Positions 53,377 through 63,800 of a stretch of 64,000 nucleotides of DNA are shown here, in pieces. Within the stretch, counting starts at the first letter, position 1; the number at the start of each line of letters is the position of its first letter. The notes beneath the pieces are model-generated. The model was not told the DNA's origin and searched no databases. It worked only from the letters and a program-made list of their open reading frames with translations. The DNA is from Oscillospiraceae bacterium (GTDB taxonomy: Bacteria; Bacillota; Clostridia; Oscillospirales; Ruminococcaceae). A program made the translations under genes and the position numbers. The DNA lies in NCBI GenBank assembly GCA_015067025.1, contig SVNC01000005.1:108649-172648 (forward strand), read 5' to 3'.

Positions 53377-53433
53377 TTTGTATCTTGAAAATTTTTTGAT
53401 ATATGCTACAATAAAGCAAAAGGAGTGAATGGT

Positions 53434-54513
53434 ATGCGATATAGGAATGAAACATTGCTTTCCACTTACGGCAAACGTATTTCTGATATAGGAACCTGCC
53501 TTACGTCGTTTCAGATAAATGATGAAGATATCTTGTGCTTTGTAAAGAAGAATTTCAATAGTGTTACTATGGAAAACGAGATGAAACCTGATTTTATATT
53601 AGGGAAAATGCCTGAGTTGATTTCTACCGGAGATGCAGAGAAGCAAGACTATGTTATGCCACCGGAATATAAGGAAAAATTTGTTCCGGTGCTTCACTTA
53701 TCCGTTGCTGATAATGTTATGAATATCTGTCGAAAAAACGGATTTAATCTGCGTATACATACTCTTATATGGCACGAGCAGACTCCTCGTTGGTTTTTTA
53801 AAGAAAATTTCAGTGTGGAGGAGCAAGCTCCTTACGTATCAGCTGAAATTATGGATAAGCGAATAGAATTATATATCCGTAATTTTATGAAGTATGTATA
53901 TGAAAATTCTGATAGCGAGGTGGTTTCCGCCTGGGACGTTATAAATGAATATAATCATGCTAAGAATTCCGATTGGGAGAAAGTATACGGCAATCAGGGG
54001 CTTCAGCCGCATTTTGTTAAACTTGGATATAAGATTGCAGATGAGATGCTGAAAAAATATGGTGTGAGAGAAAAAACAACACTTGTTTTTAATGATTATA
54101 ACACATATGAAGTAAGTGAAGAAATATTATCCGTTTTAAGCTATGTGAATAGCGAAGAGAAACTGTGCGACACGATAGGAATGCAGGCTCATCTTGATAC
54201 TGAATATCCGTCTGACAAGCTTTTCTCCGATACGCTTCGTAAGTTTTCTAATGCGGGGTATAAGGTGCAGATAACAGAGCTTGATGCTACCTGCAAGGAT
54301 AAGAATGAGGAAAGGCAGGGGGATTATTACTACCGCCTTTTTGCTTCTATTATAAATGCAATGAAAAAAGGCGTTGAAATAAGTTCACTCACTTTCTGGG
54401 GGCCCTCTGACAAATCTTCTTGGAGAAAAGAAGATATACCGCTGTTATTCAGTGCTCCTGATAAACCTAAGCAAGCATTTTACAAAGTAATAGATGCATT
54501 TTACGATAATTAA
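53434..54513 (+). CDS. Intracellular GH10 endo-beta-1,4-xylanase
   Basis: 359 residues from the ATG behind AAAGGAG. A GTG 9 nt earlier overlaps the site. It is a single GH10 barrel. SVTMENEMKPD (about 43-53) is the family start, H114 in IWHEQTPRW binds substrate, the acid/base is E172 in WDVINEYN, and the nucleophile is E282 in QITELD. There is no signal peptide, binding module or dockerin, so it should cut imported xylo-oligosaccharides. Terminators flank it on both sides. Confidence 0.92.
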   Translation: MRYRNETLLSTYGKRISDIGTCLTSFQINDEDILCFVKKNFNSVTMENEMKPDFILGKMPELISTGDAEKQDYVMPPEYKEKFVPVLHLSVADNVMNICRKNGFNLRIHTLIWHEQTPRWFFKENFSVEEQAPYVSAEIMDKRIELYIRNFMKYVYENSDSEVVSAWDVINEYNHAKNSDWEKVYGNQGLQPHFVKLGYKIADEMLKKYGVREKTTLVFNDYNTYEVSEEILSVLSYVNSEEKLCDTIGMQAHLDTEYPSDKLFSDTLRKFSNAGYKVQITELDATCKDKNEERQGDYYYRLFASIINAMKKGVEISSLTFWGPSDKSSWRKEDIPLLFSAPDKPKQAFYKVIDAFYDN

Positions 54514-54515
54514 AA

Positions 54516-54550
54516 GAAAATCCGTTGGCGTACACCAACGGATTTTTTAT
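54516..54550. terminator. Bidirectional hairpin terminator
   Basis: AAAATCCGTTGG / CCAACGGATTTT (54519-54530 and 54536-54547) between the convergent GH10 and aldo-keto reductase genes. Confidence 0.85.
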
Positions 54551-54561
54551 ACGTTTTATAA

Positions 54562-55683
54562 TTAGTTTTCCAGCTTTTCCACAGCTTCCTTTAAAAGCTC
54601 GATTATCGGCAGATGCTGTGGGCATACCGCTTCGCATTGGCCGCATTCTATACAGTCTGACGCTTTGCCTGAATATCCTGTGAGACTTCCGTAAAAGAAT
54701 TTCGGTCTGTTATCACCCGGGAATTTTCTCTTTGTGTTTACAGCACCGAAAATATCGGGAATTCTGATATTCATAGGACAACCATCTGTACAGTATCTGC
54801 AGGAGGTACAACCGATAAGGGGAGTAGCAAGCATTTTTTCGAGAACTTTATCGATAGCTTTCTTTTCGGTATCGTTCAAAGGGTCAAAGTTTGTAAAGGT
54901 TTTAAGATTGTCCTCTACCTGTTCTTCGTTTGACATACCGCTTAAAATAGTGCCTATTCCGTCAAGACTTCCGCAAAAACGCATTGCCCATGATGCTGAA
55001 GATTTATCGGGATGTATTTCCTTTAGTATCTCTTCAAGATCAGGTGACAGATTTGCAAGAGTACCACCCTTTACAGGTTCCATAATTATCATCGGGATTT
55101 TTCTCTCGCTCAGTATTTCGTAAAGTCTGCCTGATTGTACCACCTGGTTATCCCAGTCGGCGTAGTTAAGCTGTATCTGTACAAATTCTACCTCAGGATG
55201 CTCGTTAAGAACCTTTTCTAAAAGCTCGGGTGTGCCATGGAAAGAAAAACCAAAATGGCGGATTTTGCCTTCTTCCTTTTTCTTCATACACCAGGAGAAG
55301 CAATCGAGGTTTTTATATACTTCATAGTTGTTTCCGTCTTCAAGACTGTGTAAAAGATAATAGTCTATATATGTGAGACCTGTTCTTTCGAGCTGTTCGT
55401 TGAACACTCTTTCACAGTCGTCGAGGTTCTTTACCGCCCAGGCGGGAAGTTTTGTGGCTACGGTAAAAGTCTCTCTCGGATAACGTTTTACAAGTGCCTC
55501 TTTTACGACTTTTTCTGAGTTGCCGCCGTGATATACATAAGCGGTATCAAAATAATTGAAGCCGGCATTCATATACCTGTCTATCATATCTGATACGCGA
55601 GGAATGTCTATTTCTCCGTCCTTTTCGGGCAGTCGCATAAGCCCGAAGCCAAGCTTTGGCATTTTTGTTACGTCAATACTCAT
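54562..55683 (-). CDS. Aldo/keto reductase with C-terminal ferredoxin domain
   Basis: A 373-residue protein. The aldo/keto reductase barrel has PKLGFGLMRLPE at the start, FDTAYVYHGGNSE (tyrosine Y49 is the likely catalytic base) and FSFHG. The C-terminal quarter carries two clusters: C-TS-C-RY-C-TDG-C-P, then C-IE-C-GQ-C-EAV-C-P. These large fusion reductases are common in Clostridia and probably couple a carbonyl reduction to ferredoxin. The SDR gene lies 29 nt upstream on the same strand. Confidence 0.92.
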   Translation of the reverse strand: MSIDVTKMPKLGFGLMRLPEKDGEIDIPRVSDMIDRYMNAGFNYFDTAYVYHGGNSEKVVKEALVKRYPRETFTVATKLPAWAVKNLDDCERVFNEQLERTGLTYIDYYLLHSLEDGNNYEVYKNLDCFSWCMKKKEEGKIRHFGFSFHGTPELLEKVLNEHPEVEFVQIQLNYADWDNQVVQSGRLYEILSERKIPMIIMEPVKGGTLANLSPDLEEILKEIHPDKSSASWAMRFCGSLDGIGTILSGMSNEEQVEDNLKTFTNFDPLNDTEKKAIDKVLEKMLATPLIGCTSCRYCTDGCPMNIRIPDIFGAVNTKRKFPGDNRPKFFYGSLTGYSGKASDCIECGQCEAVCPQHLPIIELLKEAVEKLEN

Positions 55684-55712
55684 TTAAAATCCTCCTTGTT
55701 TTACGTGTTTTG

Positions 55713-56414
55713 TCAGTTTAAATTCCATCCGTTATCGCCGTGGTATATCATAAGTTTTGTCATACCGCCATCGATACATATGTTTTCGCCTGTAATAAAT
55801 CCCGCCTTATCAGAGCATAAGAACATAACTGCATTAGCAATGTCTGACGGGTTGCCGACTCTCCCAGCAGGCTGTTGATAAGCGTCAGCACCTTCATAGG
55901 TCTTATATTCTGTATCTATCCATCCCGGTGAAATTGAATTTACTCTTACCTTTCCTGAAAGGCTTACAGCAAGAGCGTGGGTGAGTGCAGAGATGCCACC
56001 CTTTGCCGCTGTATAACTTTCAGTCTGGGGTTGGCTCATTCTGTCTCTTGATGAAGATATATTTATAATACAAGCATCCTTAGTGAAATATGGAACGAAT
56101 AGCTTAGAAAGATAAAAAGGGGCAGTAACGCCGACTTTCAAAGCATATTCAAATTCTTCATAACTGCATTTGTCTATGCCTTTCATTATCGGTAAGGCAT
56201 TGTTGATGAGAAAATCTACTTTCCCGTATTTCTTTATTACTTCATCTGCAAAAAGCTCAAGCGTTGTCTTATCAGCAATGTCGCCAACGTAATGTTCGCC
56301 TTTCGTCTTATCTATGATGCATACTTCGGCTTTGTTTTCTTTAAAGCATTCTGCTATGCATTTTCCTATACCGTTTGCACCGCCTGTTATGACGGCAATT
56401 TTTCCTTTGAACAT
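55713..56414 (-). CDS. Short-chain dehydrogenase/reductase (SDR)
   Basis: A 233-residue Rossmann protein. The nucleotide motif is GGANGIG (about 11-17), with D35 in CIIDKT suggesting NAD preference. The catalytic serine is in INISSSRD, the Y-x3-K is in SYTAAKGG, and the C-terminal IDGGMTK ends as usual in SDRs. The substrate is unknown, perhaps a sugar acid or polyol given the neighbours. Confidence 0.92.
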   Translation of the reverse strand: MFKGKIAVITGGANGIGKCIAECFKENKAEVCIIDKTKGEHYVGDIADKTTLELFADEVIKKYGKVDFLINNALPIMKGIDKCSYEEFEYALKVGVTAPFYLSKLFVPYFTKDACIINISSSRDRMSQPQTESYTAAKGGISALTHALAVSLSGKVRVNSISPGWIDTEYKTYEGADAYQQPAGRVGNPSDIANAVMFLCSDKAGFITGENICIDGGMTKLMIYHGDNGWNLN

Positions 56415-56578
56415 ACCTTGCTCCGTGTTTTAGCCTGATTTTTATTCTATTCTAACACAAAAAATTACTGCTGTCCAGCTTAAAACTGCCATTTTAAGTA
56501 AAGGAAAAGTTGTCCTGAAAGTACATTGCAACAAGCTTTTTTATGTGTTATACTTAAATAAAAACGGAGGTGCTTTAT

Positions 56579-57457
56579 ATGAATGGAGATTCAAACGCAA
56601 TAACAAGGGATTACTTTGATAGCTTATTACTTGAAAGTAGGTATATTGATTCGGATTTGCCTGATACGACCTTTGAACTTTTTGGCGAAAAGTTTGATAC
56701 CCCTATAATGACAGCAGCTTTATCTCATCTTCACAATATCTGTGATAATGCAATGGTAGAGATTGCTAAGGGTGCAAGGGATGCAAATGCAGTTCACTGG
56801 GTCGGTATGGGTGAAAAGGAAGAATTTCTTGAAATATTCGGTACAGGAGCTAAAACTATCAGAATTATAAAGCCTCACGCAGATAATAAGGACGTGATGT
56901 GGAGAATAGAGCAGGCGGTTTCGCTCGGAGCGTTGGCGGTTGGTATGGATATAGATCACGCTTACACCTGGAACGGTGGTTATGATAACGTGCTCGGCCT
57001 TCCGATGCGTCCCAAAAGCTTTGAAGAGATAAAAATGTTTGTAAAGGCGGCAGGTATTCCGTTTGTTATAAAAGGTGTGCTAAGTGTAAGTGATGCACTT
57101 AAGTGTGTTGAAGCAGGTGTCAGCGGTATCGTTGTATCTCATCATCACGGTATAATGAATTACGCTGTACCTCCATTACAGATACTTCCCAGTATTGTAA
57201 AAGCGGTTGACGGCAGAATGAAGATATTCGTTGACTGCGGAGTGGAAAGCGGAATGGATACGTATAAAGCTTTAGCGCTTGGTGCTGATGCTGTATGTGT
57301 TGGCAGAGCAGTAATGAAGCCTCTTGAAGAGGGCTCCGAAGGAGTGAGAAAAAAGCTTTGCGAAATGACGACTGAGCTTGCAACCGTTATGGCAAGAACA
57401 GGAGTAAAAAAGCTTTCGGAAATGGATCCGTCTGTGATATGGCACAGAACGATGTGA
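56579..57457 (+). CDS. FMN-dependent alpha-hydroxy-acid oxidase-like protein
   Basis: 292 residues from the ATG behind CGGAGG. A TIM barrel with the FMN phosphate segment FVDCGVESGMDTYKALALGA, then DAVCVGRAVM, matches alpha-hydroxy acid oxidizing proteins. The usual active-site histidine motif (HGGRQLD) is replaced by SHHHGIMN near 187-194, so the substrate or chemistry may differ. It is 15 nt before the sugar isomerase gene, divergent from the SDR, and likely acts in a small-acid or sugar pathway. Confidence 0.82.
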   Translation: MNGDSNAITRDYFDSLLLESRYIDSDLPDTTFELFGEKFDTPIMTAALSHLHNICDNAMVEIAKGARDANAVHWVGMGEKEEFLEIFGTGAKTIRIIKPHADNKDVMWRIEQAVSLGALAVGMDIDHAYTWNGGYDNVLGLPMRPKSFEEIKMFVKAAGIPFVIKGVLSVSDALKCVEAGVSGIVVSHHHGIMNYAVPPLQILPSIVKAVDGRMKIFVDCGVESGMDTYKALALGADAVCVGRAVMKPLEEGSEGVRKKLCEMTTELATVMARTGVKKLSEMDPSVIWHRTM

Positions 57458-57472
57458 TAAAAGGAGTGTAGT

Positions 57473-58297
57473 ATGAGAATAGGTTTAGCATCCCCTTTAA
57501 AACACGATAATCCTCAGCATTGGGCAAAGCAGTTCAGAGAGCTTGGCTGCGGTTCGGTGGTTTTTCCGCTTAACTGCAACAGCGATAAGGGACTTGTAAA
57601 AGAATATGTTGATGCGGCAAGAGAAAACGATCTTGTGATAGCAGAAGTAGGTATCTGGAATAATATGCTTGATGCTGATATGGAAAAGCGTAAAGCAGCG
57701 ATAGATTATAACATAAGGCAACTTATATTTGCAGATGAGATCGGTGCTGTGTGTGCGGTGAATATTGCCGGCACTCCTCACGGTCCGAGATGGGACGGTG
57801 GCTACAGAGAGAATTTTTCTCCTGAAACCTTCGATATGACGGTTGAAACTATAAAATACGTTTTAAAGCAGGCAAATCCGAAAAATGCGTTTTTCAGTAT
57901 CGAATCTATGCCCTGGATGATTCCGTCATCGCCTGAGGAATATCTCGAACTTATAAAAAGAGTCGATCACCCTAATTTTGTGGCACATCTTGATATCGTC
58001 AATATGATAACTTCGCCCCGTAAATATTTCTTTAACGATGAATTTCTGGAAGAGTGCTTCTCGCTTTTAAAAGGAAGGATATGCAGTTGTCACGTTAAAG
58101 ATATAAAGTTGCTTGATGATTTTACTTTCCGGCTAAAAGAATGTGCTGTAGGAGAAGGAAATCTTGATCTTGATCTTTTTGCAAAGCTTGCAGATGAAGA
58201 AAATCCCGATATGCCTATGATAATAGAGCATCTTAATACGGACGAGGAATATCTTGAGAGTCTGACAGTATTTAAAAATAAGCTTAAAATATCATAA
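57473..58297 (+). CDS. Sugar phosphate isomerase/epimerase (xylose isomerase-like barrel)
   Basis: A 274-residue TIM barrel of the AP endonuclease-2 type. Strand ends SIESMPW (E near 144), FVAHLDIVN (H and D) and SCHVKDIKL (H near 206), plus a last acidic IIEHLNTDEEY, provide the metal ligands of sugar epimerases such as IolE or hydroxypyruvate isomerase. The exact sugar cannot be named. It is probably co-transcribed with the preceding FMN protein. A terminator follows. Confidence 0.85.
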   Translation: MRIGLASPLKHDNPQHWAKQFRELGCGSVVFPLNCNSDKGLVKEYVDAARENDLVIAEVGIWNNMLDADMEKRKAAIDYNIRQLIFADEIGAVCAVNIAGTPHGPRWDGGYRENFSPETFDMTVETIKYVLKQANPKNAFFSIESMPWMIPSSPEEYLELIKRVDHPNFVAHLDIVNMITSPRKYFFNDEFLEECFSLLKGRICSCHVKDIKLLDDFTFRLKECAVGEGNLDLDLFAKLADEENPDMPMIIEHLNTDEEYLESLTVFKNKLKIS

Positions 58298-58301
58298 ATA
58301 A

Positions 58302-58336
58302 AAAACCCTGCTGATGAAAAAATCAGCAGGGTTTGC
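58302..58336. terminator. Hairpin terminator
   Basis: AAACCCTGCTGAT / ATCAGCAGGGTTT with a 5-nt loop, between the convergent isomerase and carboxypeptidase-MurF fusion genes. Confidence 0.85.
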
Positions 58337-58355
58337 TTGTGACATAATACGATTA

Positions 58356-60560
58356 TTACGTTACCTGTGTCATAACGTCGTCAAGACCGGTATCAGAAGA
58401 TGCTTTGAACAGTACGGCGTCATTTTCTCTTAAATTGAGCTTTAGGTATTCTGTAAGTGCTTCTTTGGTTTCAAAGATGATAACACTCTTTTTCTTAAGG
58501 TCGGCAGTATCAGCAATATGTGCGGCTGTCTTGCCTAAGCATACTGCGATGTCAACAGAGCATTTGTTGATAAGTGAGCCGACTTTCTTGAACATGTTTG
58601 TTTCAAACTCTTCGCCGGCTCCGATATCCGAGAATACAGCAATTCTTCTTGCAGTTTCGGGGATGAACGCAGAACACAATTCCTTCAGTGCAGCACCTAC
58701 ACTTTCGCTGGCATCGCTTTCAAAATCAGAAATTACATAAATGCCTCTTTCGTTTCTCACCTTATTAAGACCGTCGGTCTTGCGGTATTTTTCTATAGAC
58801 ATAATTGTCTGCTTTGCAGGTATGCCCATTATCTCGCCGAGTGCAAACGTAGCAAGTGCCTGATATACGCTGTGCTTGTCATCAGAATAAAGCTCAATGG
58901 GATATCTTTCTCTTCCGGCTACTATGTCAAAGGTTATCTTGTTTTCTGTGATGTTGATTTCATCCGCAAAGTAGTCTGCAAGACGATTGTCAACACCGAT
59001 GGTTATTATGTCCTGGGGAATGGTGAACACGCTGGCGAGATTTTTGTCATCAATATTCATGATGATAGCACCTGCTTCGCTCATACCTTCACAGACTTTA
59101 AGTTTTTCTTCGGTAAGTTCTGCCTTTGTAAGATCTCTGGGGTTTTTGGAAACGATAGCACTGGGTAAAATCGCTACGTCGAAGTTTGCAGTTCTTGCTG
59201 CCTTTTCTACGTTTCCTTCAACCATGCAGGATACCCCGAGAACTGTGGCGTCGGTCTTCTTTGTGGATGAAAGGATAGCTTTAAGTATAGAATCGTAATT
59301 GTTATCAACAGCTACTGATTTTGTCAGCTTCATTCTTTCGCCGATAAGCTGGCATATCATACCCATAGGATTTATTTTGTCAGGACAGTCGAGGATACCG
59401 ATACTCCAGGAGCCGAGCTTGGCTTTGATCAGAGAAGCGACTCTTTCTTTTGCTGACTGTAGATTCGCTACAACTATGCAAGGAATGTTAGGTAAAGTCT
59501 GCTCGCTGATAACTACACTTGCACCTGCTGCCATAGCTTTCTTTGCACTGTCTGCATTTTCGGCAAAATAAGCACAACCGGGAGTGATCTTCTGCTTTCC
59601 GAATGCAAATGTGGTTACCGGCACTTCTCCTACGTTTCTCTGTAACGTATTTACTGCATCGCAGATCTCCGTTATTGAGAAGATGGAGTCCTTGTCAATT
59701 TCTTCCTGTTGTTCTTGCTTCTTTCCGCTGAGTGATTCAAAATTGTCGTATGTAAAATCAAAAAGCGTTACAGCGTCATGGAATACGAACTTCATCTGCT
59801 TTGTGTTTTCTGCACCAAGGATGATCGCCAGCACTTCTTCGCCGTATTTTCCCTTAGGAGGCAGAGCAGAGCAGGCAAGGCAGGCCTTTGATCTTACGGT
59901 ATACCCGCTTTTGATGCCGATTGCGGTTTCGTATCTGTATCTTCTGTTCTGACTGTTTATAAGAAGGTTTGTGCTCTGTAACAGCCTTTCAGGACTTTTG
60001 TTGGTAGGGGGAATTGCGTATTTGTCGGTAGCCGAAATTTTTCTGAATATACGATTGGTCATACAGTAACGACATACAATGGCCATATCATACGCACTGG
60101 AAATCTGTTCAGTGGTAAAGCAACCGTTGTCGTCAGTGAGCTTTGTGTCGGTTGCACCGATGGAAATTGCTTTTTCCTGCATCAGGCGAGAGAACTTATC
60201 CTTGTCTCCGCTTATGAATTCTGCAAGAGCAAACATAGAGTCGTTTGCGGATACAAGCATCATTGAATATATTAAATCAAGAACGGAAATGTTTTCTCCT
60301 GCCTGCAGATTTATTGAGGCAGAACCTTTCCATTTTGCAATTTCATTAATCGTGTTCTGAGAAATGGTAACGACATCGGAGGGATTGCACTTTTCCAAGG
60401 CAATAATAGTTGCGAGAATTTTAGTAGCAAAAGCAGGATACATTTTGAGCTTTGCGTTTTTCTCAAGAAGTATCTTACCTTCGTGCTGTGTAACAACAAT
60501 GGCTGCCTGGGCATTGATCTCCGGCATATCGGTCTTTTGTACGGCGTTTACTTCGGACAT
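58356..60560 (-). CDS. Fusion of a degenerate S11 DD-carboxypeptidase and a degenerate MurF ligase
   Basis: 734 residues from the ATG behind AAAGGG. Residues about 15-270 align by eye with penicillin-binding D-Ala-D-Ala carboxypeptidases, but the catalytic serine of the S-x-x-K motif is Phe44 (PAFATK, 42-47). The SAN (104-106) and KSG (217-219) motifs remain. Residues about 290-734 resemble MurF, with the P-loop GxxGKT replaced by DCPDKIN (391-397) and the later SDFESDASES in place of DxYNANP. There is no signal peptide or membrane helix, so it is cytosolic. It may bind peptidoglycan precursors without catalysis (inference). Confidence 0.85.
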   Translation of the reverse strand: MSEVNAVQKTDMPEINAQAAIVVTQHEGKILLEKNAKLKMYPAFATKILATIIALEKCNPSDVVTISQNTINEIAKWKGSASINLQAGENISVLDLIYSMMLVSANDSMFALAEFISGDKDKFSRLMQEKAISIGATDTKLTDDNGCFTTEQISSAYDMAIVCRYCMTNRIFRKISATDKYAIPPTNKSPERLLQSTNLLINSQNRRYRYETAIGIKSGYTVRSKACLACSALPPKGKYGEEVLAIILGAENTKQMKFVFHDAVTLFDFTYDNFESLSGKKQEQQEEIDKDSIFSITEICDAVNTLQRNVGEVPVTTFAFGKQKITPGCAYFAENADSAKKAMAAGASVVISEQTLPNIPCIVVANLQSAKERVASLIKAKLGSWSIGILDCPDKINPMGMICQLIGERMKLTKSVAVDNNYDSILKAILSSTKKTDATVLGVSCMVEGNVEKAARTANFDVAILPSAIVSKNPRDLTKAELTEEKLKVCEGMSEAGAIIMNIDDKNLASVFTIPQDIITIGVDNRLADYFADEINITENKITFDIVAGRERYPIELYSDDKHSVYQALATFALGEIMGIPAKQTIMSIEKYRKTDGLNKVRNERGIYVISDFESDASESVGAALKELCSAFIPETARRIAVFSDIGAGEEFETNMFKKVGSLINKCSVDIAVCLGKTAAHIADTADLKKKSVIIFETKEALTEYLKLNLRENDAVLFKASSDTGLDDVMTQVT

Positions 60561-60750
60561 ATTTTCCACCCTTTCTTTAATTATTTTAAGCAGTGATTTA
60601 AATAAAAATCTAATCGGGATTATTATGTATCATTCCAATTATAACACTTATTTTCTGATATTTCAATCTATAAATCAAAAATTTTTTACTAAAATTTCAC
60701 GAATATAGCTATTTTATGCTAAAAATTCTCATTTTTATGCTAAAAACTTA

Positions 60751-60779
60751 TTGACAACTTTTTCTATTTATAGTATAAT
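60751..60779 (+). promoter_or_regulatory. Consensus promoter of the choice-of-anchor protein
   Basis: TTGACA (60751-60756), 17-nt spacer, TATAAT (60774-60779). The expected transcript has a leader of about 110 nt. Confidence 0.8.
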
Positions 60780-60849
60780 GAAATTACATTGGAGTACTGT
60801 CTGTGCGAGGAATAGGCAGCTATTTCCAACTTTTGTAAATTGAACATTT

Positions 60850-60870
60850 ATATGGAAGAGAAATCCATAT
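60850..60870 (+). promoter_or_regulatory. Leader hairpin before the surface-protein gene
   Basis: ATATGGA / TCCATAT arms around a 7-nt loop, 27 nt before the start codon. I see no known riboswitch or attenuator in the 60786-60897 leader, and the rest of the 60570-60897 spacer shows only the promoter. Confidence 0.35.
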
Positions 60871-60897
60871 TTAACAATAAGATCAGGAGGTAAAACG

Positions 60898-63800
60898 ATG
60901 TTAGAAAATAACGTTTCTAATTACACCGAAAAGTCACAGCTTACGGCAAAGCTTAAAGTTCTCAGAAAAATTGTAGCTTTCGTCTTCGCTCTCAACATGT
61001 TGTTTGCTCGTCTTTTTGGCGGAGTTGGCACAGTTCAGCAGAATTATACATACGATTATGCTGATAGCCACACCGCATCGCAAACCTATGTTACTCAGGA
61101 TGTTTATCAGACAGACCTGCCTATGGTATTGGCAGAGTCTGAATTTGAGACTACCCAGCAGGATAGCCTTGAAGAGTTGTATGATCGGTTACTTGGCAAT
61201 GCGTATAACGACGTATTCGGATATGCGGCAGGTTTCTCGTTGTTTACAGAAGGTGACGCTACTATAACAGGCGCTGACTGTGGTGGTAGAATTGCTGTCG
61301 GCGGAAACTTTGATGTAACGTGCTGGTATGACGTTAACAAGAGTGATCCTAACAGAAATAATGCAGATGCTGCAGCGTCTGTTATCGTTGGAGGTACAGC
61401 TTCCGTATATACCAATGATGGTTATATTTGGGCAAATCAATTTGCTGATCCTAAGTGGGGAGAGTATAAAAACCATCGTCATGTAGAAGGTGGAGTAAAC
61501 AGCGAATATTCAAAGCTTAACTTTGCCGAAACCTTTGAACTGCTCAGAGCGTCTTCGGACCATCTTGCAGCTCTGGAGGCTAATGGTGTATATGGCACAT
61601 GTAGTGATGGCATTCTTCTTACAGGATATGATGAGAAGCTCAATGTATTTACTTTTACTGTTGAACAGTGGGAAGAACTCAAGGGTGGAAGTACAGTAGC
61701 ACTTTCGGTAAACGTGCCGGAATCATCTACTATTTTAATTAATATAGTAGGCGGTGACGCTAATACAAGACTTGACATTAGCTTTAATAGTATTATCTAT
61801 AATGGCAAACAGTTAGATACTAACACCGCATTTGGTAAGATGCTTATCAATATCACAGATGCCGGTAATGTAACGCTGAACGGTCATAACGCGACAATTC
61901 TTGCACCGAACTCGCATGTAGAGGGTACCGGTTGGCATCAGGAAGGTCAGCTGATTTGTAAGTCTTATTATGGCAATACTGAATTTGGTAATGGCCTTTT
62001 CGATGAGCCTGAAGCTGACGATGATTTTGACTTCGGTGACACAGATACTGACACAGACACAGACACAGACACAGATACTGACACTGATACTGACACAGAT
62101 ACTGACACTGACACAGATACAGATACAGATACTGACACTGACACAGATACTGACTCTGATACAGATACTGACACTGATACAGATACAGATACAGATACAG
62201 ATACAGATACAGACACTGACACTGACACTGACACTGATACAGATACAGATACAGATACTGACTCTGACACAGATTCTGATACAGACACTGACACAGATAC
62301 AGATACTGACACTGACACAGATACTGACACTGATACAGATACTGACACTGATACAGATACTGACACTGATACGGATACAGATACAGACACAGATACAGAT
62401 ACAGATTCTGACGTAGATACAGATACTGACTCTGATACAGACACAGATACAGACACAGACTCTGACACAGATACTGATTCTGACGTAGATACTGATACAG
62501 ACTCTGACACAGATACTGACACTGATACAGACTCTGACACAGATACAGATACTGACTCTGATACAGATACTGACACAGACACAGACACAGACTCTGACAC
62601 AGATACAGATACTGACACAGACACAGACACTGACACTGATACAGACTCTGACACAGATACAGATACTGACTCTGATACAGATACTGACTCTGACACAGAT
62701 ACAGACTCTGACACTGACACAGACTCTGACACAGATACTGACTCTGATACAGACACAGACACAGACACAGACACAGATACTGACACAGATACAGACACGG
62801 ACACTGATACAGACTCTGACACAGATACAGACTCTGACACAGACACAGACTCTGACACAGATTCTGATACTGACACAGACACTGATACTGACACAGACTC
62901 TGACACAGACTCTGACACAGATACAGATACTGACACAGATACTGATACAGATACTGACACTGATACGGATACGGATACAGATACAGATACAGACACTGAT
63001 ACTGATACAGATACAGACACGGATACTGATACAGATACTGACACAGATACTGACTCTGACACGGATACTGATTCTGACACAGATACAGATACTGACACTG
63101 ATGCAGATACAGATACTGACACTGACACAGATACTGACACTGATACAGATACTGACACTGATACGGATACAGATACAGACACAGATACAGATACAGATTC
63201 TGACGTAGATACAGATACTGACTCTGATACAGACTCTGACACAGATACTGATACTGACTCTGATACAGACACTGACTCTGATACAGACACAGATACAGAC
63301 ACAGATACAGACACAGATACAGACACAGATACAGACACAGATACAGATACAGACACTGATACTGATACAGATACAGACACGGATACTGATACAGATACTG
63401 ACACAGATACTGACTCTGACACGGATACTGATTCTGACACAGATACAGATACTGACACTGATGCAGATACAGATACTGACTCTGATACAGACTCTGACAC
63501 AGATACTGACACTGACTCTGATACAGACACAGATACAGACACAGATACAGACACAGATACAGATACAGACACTGACACTGACACAGATACAGACACAGAC
63601 TCTGACACAGATACTGATTCTGACGTAGATACTGATACAGACTCTGACACAGATACTGACACTGATACAGACTCTGACACAGATACAGATACTGACTCTG
63701 ATACAGATACTGACACAGACACAGACACAGACTCTGACACGGATACTGATTCTGACGTAGATACAGATACAGATACTGACACAGATACAGACTCTGACAC

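Noticed and set aside
60420..60434. The Phe44 replacing Ser is a sequencing error
   Set aside because: It cannot be excluded for one base (TTT versus TCT), but the MurF half also shows several independent losses of catalytic residues, so decay or a changed role is more likely.
61970..62416. Plus-strand frame rich in Ile-Leu-Thr-Gln
   Set aside because: A frame-shifted reading of the same hexamer repeat, with no ribosome site and no domain.
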